From CAWUIO01 sp963922455 (lineage in GTDB: Bacteria; Bacteroidota; Bacteroidia; Cytophagales; Microscillaceae), in the NCBI GenBank assembly GCA_963922455.1, contig CAWUIO010000079.1, positions 1-31,225 on the forward strand: 31,225 bases of DNA, in the 5' to 3' direction. The position numbers and the translations under genes are program-made. This document shows positions 16,266 through 22,305 of the stretch, piece by piece (within the stretch, counting starts at the first letter, position 1; each line of letters opens with the position of its first letter). A model generated the notes under the pieces. It did not search any database and had not been told where the DNA came from. It worked only from the letters and a program-made list of their open reading frames with translations.

Positions 16266-16273
16266 TAGTTTTG
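16266..16273 (+). promoter_or_regulatory. Possible -7 box upstream of repeat copy 4
   Basis: TAGTTTTG fits TAnnTTTG, but no TTTG sits about 20 nt upstream. It overlaps the palindrome TTTTGTACAAAA (16269-16280). Transcription from here would pass through repeat copy 4 before reaching the gene at 16544. Confidence 0.3.
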
Positions 16274-16301
16274 TACAAAATATTGAGGTTTTTTATAAAA
16301 G

Positions 16302-16438
16302 TTGGGGCTGCCCTCCCCGGTAGTCCATGAGGGTTTCCGTATGCCCAGCTTTTGCCCTGGGAGGTCGGGCTTTCGCTACTCGCTGCCTTTCCCGCAAGGC
16401 CCCTGCGAGCTCAAACAGGCCGCTCTATCCCTCAGCCA
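16302..16438 (+). repeat. Dispersed structured repeat, copy 4 (complete)
   Basis: The variable hairpin pairs CCTCCC (16312-16317) with GGGAGG (16359-16364), 6 bp with a 41-nt loop. The outer ends read TGGGGCTG and CAGCCA, where the other complete copies have CTT and AAG: both sides changed together. The internal hairpin GCCTT/AAGGC and the block CTCAAACAGGCCGCTC are conserved. This copy lies upstream of the gene at 16544, unlike the copies that follow stop codons. Confidence 0.85.
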
Positions 16439-16543
16439 CTCAGCATAAAATTTAAGCCCCATATTTTATTTTAAAAAATGGCACCGTTGACTAATAAAAT
16501 CCGTTTTAATAAAGAATACAGGATATAATCAACAGGTTTACAT

Positions 16544-17452
16544 ATGAAATTGCTAAAAGGACCTAGAGTCCATAATTATGTCATTATCCTATGGCTAGGA
16601 ATAATGCATGGAGCCCTTACACTAAGTCAAGCTCAAGATAAAATCTGGTTGGAAGGAACGTGGATTGGCATATCGTATGATCCCAGTGGGAAGTTTTCTC
16701 GTCCCCTCATCGCCCGGTTTGATTTTCAAAAAGATGATTTTCTTCTAGAATTTCCAGAAACTTTCTGTCAAGTGCGTTGGCATCTTAATACATTAGATGC
16801 CCATAAGGCTCAATTTAAGCAGGGAAGGGATATAGCGAGTTCTTGTTGGGCCAGCCATCCATGCCATGCAACCTTTACCCAAGTGGACTCCAGCCACGTA
16901 AGTTACTCCCGTTTTTCTTCCGAAACAGGTATTTTGGAATCTTATGCAACCTTGGTCAAGGTGGACCATAGCCAATTGAGCCTTATCCCAAATATCACCA
17001 TGGAAAATAACGCTTGCGAGAATTTATTTCTAGATCTTGACGAAGGTACCTTAAATGGTTTAAAAGCGAGCGCCAATCCCCAAGATGTCAAACAAGCGCT
17101 TCCTTGTTTTACCGGACAGACCCCCGATGGGGCAGAGGTTAATTGTGGAGGTGGGGTTTTTTATCTTAACCACGATTTTTATTTCTACTCTGGAGACAAT
17201 TATATCGAGGTAAGAGACAATTTTTCAGGAAGAATTTCCTTCGATTTACTTCAAAAAAGAACAAGTGAGGTCATTTTTGTACTCGGAGAACCAACCCGAG
17301 AAGAGGAAATAGTCAAGTGGGATGGAACCTACAGGAAGCACTTTTTTTATGAAAGAAAATACGGGACATTGAGCTTGGTTTTTGTAGAAAATAAGCTTCA
17401 AAAGATAGCCATTCACCAGACTGACTACACAAGTACACGATTATGCTATTAA
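16544..17452 (+). CDS. Secreted protein of unknown function
   Basis: I do not recognise this 302-residue protein. It has a signal peptide (a basic start, VIILWLGIMHGALTL, cleavage after SQAQ). The mature part is mainly beta-strand in appearance. Residues about 30-150 resemble a small barrel or lipocalin-like module (LEGTWIGISYDPSGKFSRP, FDFQKDDFLLEF). About eight cysteines (CQV, SSCWASHPC, NNAC, LPCF, NCGGG, RLCY) suggest disulfides in the periplasm or outside the cell. The C-terminal part (SEVIFVLGEPTREEEIVKW, FFYERKYGTLSLVFVENKLQ) resembles the SmpA/BamE-like pattern of a GEPT-type motif followed by an aromatic strand hairpin. That resemblance is only suggestive. Confidence 0.7.
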   Translation: MKLLKGPRVHNYVIILWLGIMHGALTLSQAQDKIWLEGTWIGISYDPSGKFSRPLIARFDFQKDDFLLEFPETFCQVRWHLNTLDAHKAQFKQGRDIASSCWASHPCHATFTQVDSSHVSYSRFSSETGILESYATLVKVDHSQLSLIPNITMENNACENLFLDLDEGTLNGLKASANPQDVKQALPCFTGQTPDGAEVNCGGGVFYLNHDFYFYSGDNYIEVRDNFSGRISFDLLQKRTSEVIFVLGEPTREEEIVKWDGTYRKHFFYERKYGTLSLVFVENKLQKIAIHQTDYTSTRLCY

Positions 17453-17712
17453 ATTACATGCGGTAATCCCCCCGTAAAAATTTGTATTTTGGGCAATATG
17501 GAAATTATATTTATATTATATAATGTATTAAAAATGTTTCTGATCCTTGCCATGTAAAGTATCAGTGTATACTACATTTTTTTTGAGAGCTATTTCGCTA
17601 CATCATTTTTTACTAATGACAGAATTAATCTTGCGCATGTAAGACTTTGTGTATTTAGTAAAGATTTGATGTCGCTTTAACATTCTTCCAATCATTGCAG
17701 CCAAGAACAGGC

Positions 17713-19866
17713 ATGAAACTACAAAAAGACCTGTATGTCCATTATGTTGAGCTATATCGACATTTATCGGATGGTATCCTAATTCTGGATGAGGAGCATT
17801 GTGTTACGTATGCCAATCCAGCGGCAGTGGAGATGTTAGGTAATGCTCCCCAAGTCCTTTTTAATACGTATTTTTTTGATATTATAGCCGACCTAAACCC
17901 TTACGATTGGGATTCCTTGATGGAAGATAATTCCAATCCGGTAATCCCACTTAGGTTTGTTATAAGTCCCTCCCGTTTGGAAGTTTTTCTAAATTGCCGT
18001 CGTATTTCCCCCCGGTCTGATGAACTCCCAGAACCAACGATCTTACTACTGAAAAAATCTTCCCATACTATCTCCCCTACTTTAGCCATTAATTCTCATG
18101 AGAAAGAGTTGTCGTGGCTTTGGCAACAAGCCCCAAGTGGGAATATTATTTTGAATGCCGAGTACCAAGTATTACAAATCAACCGACAAGCGCAAATTCA
18201 ACTTCGGAATTTGTTTGGTATCCACATACAAAAAGGTGATTTTCTAACTGCCGGTTTATTTTCTCGGATTTTTTTCCAGAAAAAACTACAAAAATGCCTA
18301 GCTGGCGAACCATTAGTATGGGATGAATGCTGTACGCTGAGTAATCAAAAAAAACAATGGGTGTGCTTTTGGGGTACCCAAGTGAATCTTCCCGGACATA
18401 CTCAAGCCTCGATCTGGCTGCAAATTCATGATGTTGACCATCGAAAAAAAGTGGAGACCAATCTTCGTCAAAATGAATATTTGTACAGAACCATTGTCAA
18501 AAGTTTTCCCAATACCCAGGTAAGTATACTCAACCGGGATTATCAAGTAATATTTACTGAGGGGAATATTCAAAATCAGTATATAAGTGGGATCAAAGAC
18601 TATCTACAATTGCTTATAGACCACGATCTGGAGCATATAGATCTCAAAAAGTTTGAGATGATTCTATGGCGTACCTTCAATGGTGAGTCTTGCTGTTATG
18701 ATTTGAGCCCTACCGATCGGAGTCAACAAGTATATACGCGTCCACTGTATGATGAGGCCGGGCAAATTGAGCATATTTTGTTGATTGCGCAAGATAACAG
18801 TGAGTTTAAAGCGTATGAAAATAAACTTAAAGAACTCAATGAAAAATTGGTAAGACAAAACGATGAGTTGAAACGTAATCAGGAAAATTTTGTCTTTGCC
18901 AATCAGAAACTCTCCTCTCAACAATTCAAACTTGAAGATTTATTAGACAAGTTTAAAATGCTCAATGAGCGCTTGTTGGAGCAAAATAATGAATTAGCCA
19001 GTCAAGAGGAGCAATTGGCCCAGGCCAATGAACAGTTGCTCACGCAGCAGAGAGCCCTGCAAGAAGCCAACCAAAGGCTTATTTTACAAAACCAGACTCT
19101 TGCCCAACACGAAGAAGATCTCCTCAATGCCAATCAACAGCTAAGACTCCAGCAGGAGGAGCTCAAAGCGGCCATGAAAGAACTCTCAGACCGAAATTTT
19201 GAATTAGACCAGATTGTTTACCGAACTTCCCACGATATACGTTCTCCGCTTACCTCTATGCTAGGGCTCATTTCCCTGATCAACCTGGAAGAAGTACCCG
19301 AATATCTCAGAGAGTACATAGATCAAATTGAAAACAGCATTCGCAAACTGGATAACTTTGTCCGAGATATGCTCAATTTTGCCAAAACTAATCGTACCCA
19401 CCCTAAAGCAGAAGTTATTGATTTTGATCAGCTTATCGGAAAATGCTTTGAGCAAATTAAGTATTTACCTCATTTTGACCAGATACAAAAAGATATCATA
19501 TGCAGCGGAAACCCCGAGAAGTTTAGAAGTGATTCCTTCCGCTTGGATGTGGTGTTTTCCAATATTATTTCCAATGCGGTAAAATATATGAACCCCCTCC
19601 GGGAAGACCCTTTTCTCAAAATTGACATTGCCTTGGATGATGCTGGGGCTCAAATCGTATTCCGTGACAATGGTATCGGGATTAGCCAGAATTACTTAAA
19701 TCGAGTCTTTGAAATGTTTTTCCGGGCTACTGATAAGGCGAAGGGTTCTGGGCTTGGCCTCTACATCGTGAAACAGACAATTGAAAAACTGGGAGGCACC
19801 ATTCAAATCAGTAGCGAATACGGAGAAGGAACCGAAATTTCTATTTATTTGCCTAGTCTTTCTTAA
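17713..19866 (+). CDS. PAS-domain sensor histidine kinase with a long signalling coiled coil
   Basis: An N-terminal PAS domain (about 15-120, LSDGILILDEEHCVTYANPA) is followed by two more PAS-like segments (from about 135 and 255). A coiled coil of about 130 residues then carries repeated units of the type ANEQLLTQQRALQ. The kinase core has the H-box YRTSHDIRSPLTS (H507), the N-box NIISNAVKYMN, the G1 box DNGIGI and the G2 box GSGLGLYIV, all intact. No transmembrane helix is visible, so it is probably a cytoplasmic sensor. The ATG at 17713 is preferred to a TTG six codons upstream. No receiver domain is attached and no regulator gene is adjacent; the nearest in the window is the orphan CheY-like protein at 9104. 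Confidence 0.92.
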   Translation: MKLQKDLYVHYVELYRHLSDGILILDEEHCVTYANPAAVEMLGNAPQVLFNTYFFDIIADLNPYDWDSLMEDNSNPVIPLRFVISPSRLEVFLNCRRISPRSDELPEPTILLLKKSSHTISPTLAINSHEKELSWLWQQAPSGNIILNAEYQVLQINRQAQIQLRNLFGIHIQKGDFLTAGLFSRIFFQKKLQKCLAGEPLVWDECCTLSNQKKQWVCFWGTQVNLPGHTQASIWLQIHDVDHRKKVETNLRQNEYLYRTIVKSFPNTQVSILNRDYQVIFTEGNIQNQYISGIKDYLQLLIDHDLEHIDLKKFEMILWRTFNGESCCYDLSPTDRSQQVYTRPLYDEAGQIEHILLIAQDNSEFKAYENKLKELNEKLVRQNDELKRNQENFVFANQKLSSQQFKLEDLLDKFKMLNERLLEQNNELASQEEQLAQANEQLLTQQRALQEANQRLILQNQTLAQHEEDLLNANQQLRLQQEELKAAMKELSDRNFELDQIVYRTSHDIRSPLTSMLGLISLINLEEVPEYLREYIDQIENSIRKLDNFVRDMLNFAKTNRTHPKAEVIDFDQLIGKCFEQIKYLPHFDQIQKDIICSGNPEKFRSDSFRLDVVFSNIISNAVKYMNPLREDPFLKIDIALDDAGAQIVFRDNGIGISQNYLNRVFEMFFRATDKAKGSGLGLYIVKQTIEKLGGTIQISSEYGEGTEISIYLPSLS

Positions 19867-20020
19867 TTTCCCGCAGAAGCCTTCGGTTATTTGCACACCT
19901 CCCTAAGCCCATAGTAAGGCCATTTTTTCTATGGCACCCCCCAGTTCACATTCTATAATTCCTCTAAATTTGTTCATTTTTTAGCAAGCTTGTTAAAGAA
20001 TTTTAATAAGCAAAACATCT

Positions 20021-20028
20021 TACTTTTG
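20021..20028 (+). promoter_or_regulatory. -7 box before a truncated 10-codon ORF
   Basis: TACTTTTG fits TAnnTTTG exactly, though no -33 box is at the right distance. An ATG follows at 20041 and opens only MELSKEEMGK before a stop at 20071-20073. Repeat copy 5 begins 12 nt later. This could be the start of a gene lost when the repeat arrived. Confidence 0.35.
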
Positions 20029-20085
20029 CGAGTGAATCACATGGAACTATCAAAGGAAGAGATGGGCAAATAAATCATAAACTCT

Positions 20086-20216
20086 TGGCTTAGGGATGGA
20101 GCGGCCTGTTTGAGCCCGCCGCAGGATGCGGGTAGGCAGGCGAGTAGCGAGAGCCCGGCCCGCGACGGCACATGCTTTACTACTTGGCAATCCGTTTTCT
20201 ATCGCGGGCAAGCCCA
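20086..20216 (-). repeat. Dispersed structured repeat, copy 5 (complete)
   Basis: This reverse-orientation copy has variable hairpin arms GCCCGCGA (20158-20165) and TCGCGGGC (20202-20209), 8 bp with a 36-nt loop. The outer ends are TGGGCTTG and AAGCCA on the minus strand. In place of GCCTT/AAGGC it has an alternative small hairpin (CCGCA-TCC-TGCGG). The block CTCAAACAGGCCGCTCCATC is identical to copy 2. It is antisense to both flanking genes. Confidence 0.85.
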
Positions 20217-20250
20217 TAATTTTCTAATTTCTTAGGGGAAGGCAACGGAA

Positions 20251-20326
20251 ACCCATCCCGACGGGTACCTTAAAAAAAGGCGAAACCCAGCGCTCCAAGG
20301 GTATAGCGTTTCGAGCTTGGATGGGT
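20251..20326 (+). other. Possible structured RNA or inverted-repeat block
   Basis: ACCCATCC (20251-20258) pairs perfectly with GGATGGGT (20319-20326). Within it are a small hairpin CCTT/AAGG (20268-20271, 20277-20280), and a hairpin in which CGAAA (20281-20285) pairs with TTTCG (20309-20313) and CGCT (20291-20294) with AGCG (20305-20308), separated by a 5-nt bulge. The result is a three-way-junction-like fold. I cannot assign it to an RNA family. Confidence 0.35.
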
Positions 20327-20334
20327 GATTATTG

Positions 20335-20342
20335 TACCTTTG
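20335..20342 (+). promoter_or_regulatory. Possible -7 box between the structured block and the MITE
   Basis: TACCTTTG fits TAnnTTTG exactly, without a well-spaced -33 box. If active, transcription would run through the MITE-like element into the di-heme peroxidase gene, giving a leader of about 300 nt. Confidence 0.3.
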
Positions 20343-20366
20343 TTCTACTTGAGGGAAAGCAATTTA

Positions 20367-20528
20367 GAAACTGTTTAAGTTTATTTTTTGTCGGCGAAAA
20401 GGGCCAGTTTGGGGTTCTGATGAAATCAAATTTTTAGCGCATAGCAGCGCTATGGGCGAGGAATTTGATGAAATCAGGTTCCCGAAATGGCTCTTTGCAG
20501 CCCAACGCAATTAAATTTAAACAGTTTC
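20367..20528. mobile_element. 162-bp MITE-like element
   Basis: Terminal inverted repeats GAAACTGTTTAAGTTTA (20367-20383) and TAAATTTAAACAGTTTC (20512-20528) match at 16 of 17 positions. The direct trinucleotide TTA flanks both ends (20364-20366 and 20529-20531), consistent with a 3-bp target duplication. The interior is itself quasi-palindromic: CTGAT and ATCAAATT on the left mirror AATTTGAT and ATCAG on the right, with TAGCGC/GCGCTA at the centre. There is no ORF, so it would need a transposase in trans. A TNA-type duplication is known for the IS1031 subgroup of IS5; the parent is otherwise unidentified. Confidence 0.8.
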
Positions 20529-20647
20529 TTACATTTTTTTTAAAAAGAAGCTCTACTGCGCAAGTTTTGACTGCTTTTATCGTCAAGAATAAGGATCTTA
20601 GTTGTTAAAATCTAGTTAATACATTGAATGCACCTAATTTTTATCTT

Positions 20648-22006
20648 ATGCACAACTTGATTAAACTTGCTACTGGCCTATTCTTATGTAGTGTGATTAT
20701 TACGGCTTGCCAGGATGATTCAGATCCTACTCTGGAAGATACCCCGGATCAGGAACTACAAGAAGCCTTAAATCAAGCCTCGGAGGGACAGGGATTGGAT
20801 TTTTTTAAAATGCCTGCCAGCGATGATTTTGCGAATATCCCACAAGACCCTCAAAACCCCATGACGAGTGCCAAAGTGGAGTTGGGAAAATTATTGTACC
20901 ACGAAACCGGTCTTGGTTTAAGGCCCATACGACCTATCGGGGAAGGTACGTACTCTTGTGCGAGCTGCCACCATGTCGATGCTGGTTTTCAAGCCAATAT
21001 GGCTCAAGGTATAGGGGAGGGAGGTTCTGGCTTTGGTAGTAATGGAGAAGGCCGACAAAAAGACCCGCTTTATGCCCCAATTGAGCTGGATGTGCAAGAT
21101 GTAAGAAGCCCCACCACGCTTAATGTAGCTTTTCAAAGCAATATGCTTTGGAATGGGCAATTTGGCGCTACGGGGGTAAATATTGGGACCGAAAGTGCTT
21201 GGACACCCGGTACGCCCAAGGAGATAAATAATCAGGGATTTGAAGGCGTTGAAACCCAAGCCATCGCCGGCATGGGCGTTCACAGGCTTACCGTAGAAGA
21301 CGCTGAAATCACCCAAAATACCGAATACCGCACTTTATTTGACGCAGCTTTTCCCGATATTCCGGCTCCTCAACGGATTACTATTCGAAATGCTGGTTTG
21401 GCTATTGCGGCCTATGAGCGTACCCTCTTGGCAAATGAGGCCCCCTTCCAAAAATGGCTCCAGGGGGAAAACAATGCCATGAGCGATCAGGAAAAATCTG
21501 GGGCTTTACTCTTTTTTGGGAAGGCCAACTGTGTGAGTTGTCACACGGGTCCGGCCCTTAATTCTATGACTTTCCACGGTTTGGGCCTGGCCGACCTCTT
21601 CGAACAAAGTGGCGTATTCAAAGCCGATGTGAACTCGGTAGGAAATCTGGGCCGTGGAGGATTTACCCAAAATACTGCCGACAATTACAAGTTTAAAGTT
21701 CCCCAACTTTATAATTTGAAAGATTCGCCTTTTTATGGGCACGGAGCTTCATTTCAAAGTATTGAGGCTGTTTTAGAGTACAAGAACAATGCTCAGGCAG
21801 AAAATTCCCGGGTACCGAGCAGTCAACTAGCGGCCGAATTTATTCCCTTGGGTCTTAGTCAAGCCGAACTGGATGATTTAAAGACCTTTTTGGAGACGGC
21901 CCTGTATGATGCCAATTTGCAACGTTACGTGCCTACTCAGCTGCCCACCAACCTATGTTTCCCTAATAATGATACAAATTCCCGTTCAGATTTGGGATGT
22001 TTATAA
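20648..22006 (+). CDS. Di-heme cytochrome c peroxidase / MauG-family lipoprotein
   Basis: Two heme-binding motifs, CASCHH (C104, C107, H108) and CVSCHT (C295, C298, H299), define this c-type di-heme enzyme. The N-terminus is a lipoprotein signal (FLCSVIITACQDD, Cys 21), so it is anchored in a membrane facing the periplasm or outside. The core shows RSPTTLNVAFQ, LWNGQFG, FKVPQLYNLKDSPFYGHGASF and EAVLEYKNNA. Tyr 378 in the last motif lies near where classical peroxidases have the heme-ligating Met and MauG has Tyr, which favours a MauG-like assignment; this alignment was done by eye. The ATG at 20648 is chosen over an upstream TTG (20624) because it starts the signal peptide. It is a single gene with its own terminator; the substrate may be hydrogen peroxide or a protein partner. 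Confidence 0.9.
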   Translation: MHNLIKLATGLFLCSVIITACQDDSDPTLEDTPDQELQEALNQASEGQGLDFFKMPASDDFANIPQDPQNPMTSAKVELGKLLYHETGLGLRPIRPIGEGTYSCASCHHVDAGFQANMAQGIGEGGSGFGSNGEGRQKDPLYAPIELDVQDVRSPTTLNVAFQSNMLWNGQFGATGVNIGTESAWTPGTPKEINNQGFEGVETQAIAGMGVHRLTVEDAEITQNTEYRTLFDAAFPDIPAPQRITIRNAGLAIAAYERTLLANEAPFQKWLQGENNAMSDQEKSGALLFFGKANCVSCHTGPALNSMTFHGLGLADLFEQSGVFKADVNSVGNLGRGGFTQNTADNYKFKVPQLYNLKDSPFYGHGASFQSIEAVLEYKNNAQAENSRVPSSQLAAEFIPLGLSQAELDDLKTFLETALYDANLQRYVPTQLPTNLCFPNNDTNSRSDLGCL

Positions 22007-22025
22007 AATCTAGCCCCTAGGTCTA

Positions 22026-22060
22026 AGCCCCTGAACTTCTACACCAAAAGTTCAGGGGCT
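22026..22060 (+). terminator. Terminator of the di-heme peroxidase gene
   Basis: AGCCCCTGAACTT (22026-22038) pairs perfectly with AAGTTCAGGGGCT (22048-22060), a 13-bp stem with a 9-nt loop, followed by CTTTTG. Confidence 0.85.
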
Positions 22061-22123
22061 CTTTTGAAAGTATAAGGCTAGCTAAGCTGGGTACTGGATT
22101 GGTTTTTTCAAAGCATGCTATTC

Positions 22124-22256
22124 TTGGGGCTTACCCGCGCTATTCCCAATAGTTATTTATAGAAAAAAGCTGCCAGCGCGGGTCGGGCTGTCACTACTCG
22201 CTGCCTCTCCCCGCAGGCCTACACGAGCTCAAACAGGCCGTTCCATCCCTAAGCCA
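22124..22256 (+). repeat. Dispersed structured repeat, copy 6 (complete)
   Basis: Variable hairpin arms CCCGCGCT (22134-22141) and AGCGCGGG (22175-22182) pair over 8 bp with a 33-nt loop unlike that of any other copy. The internal hairpin is ACTCG-ct-GCCT with AGGC and CGAG. The outer ends are TTGGGGCTT and AAGCCA. It is in sense with the peroxidase gene, about 120 nt beyond its stop and past its terminator. Confidence 0.85.
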
Positions 22257-22305
22257 TCAAAAACCTAAGTCTTACCTTGTATTTCATCCAGCACTTACCG
22301 CTTCT

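Larger units (their letters stand above)
15975..16543. other. Gene-free region between the TonB-family gene and 16544
   Basis: The first 290 bp are A/T-rich and hold no feature I can name. A 12-bp palindrome TTTTGTACAAAA lies at 16269-16280 and overlaps a TAGTTTTG box. Repeat copy 4 follows at 16302-16438, and the last 100 bp before the ATG at 16544 are A/T-rich without a clear promoter. Confidence 0.6.
19867..20647. other. Gene-free region between the kinase and di-heme peroxidase genes
   Basis: The stretch holds, in order: a weak CCATAG/CTATGG stem near 19910-19940; a TACTTTTG box before a 10-codon frame; repeat copy 5; a compact inverted-repeat structure at 20251-20326; a TACCTTTG box; and a MITE-like element at 20367-20528. 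The last 120 bp before the peroxidase start show no clear promoter. Confidence 0.7.

Noticed and set aside
19905..19945. CCATAG/CTATGG stem as a terminator of the histidine kinase gene
   Set aside because: The stem is only 6 bp, the T-tract lies in its loop rather than after it, and it starts more than 40 nt past the stop codon.
20418..20480. Hammerhead-ribozyme-like core (CTGATGA, a stem, then GAAA) inside the MITE
   Set aside because: An unpaired A interrupts the core after CTGATGA, there is no third helix with a UH cleavage site, and the match follows from the palindromic unit TGATGAAATCA occurring twice.
9487..22256. CRISPR array
   Set aside because: The repeats are 131-138 bp, kilobases apart, in both orientations, with no spacers and no cas genes.
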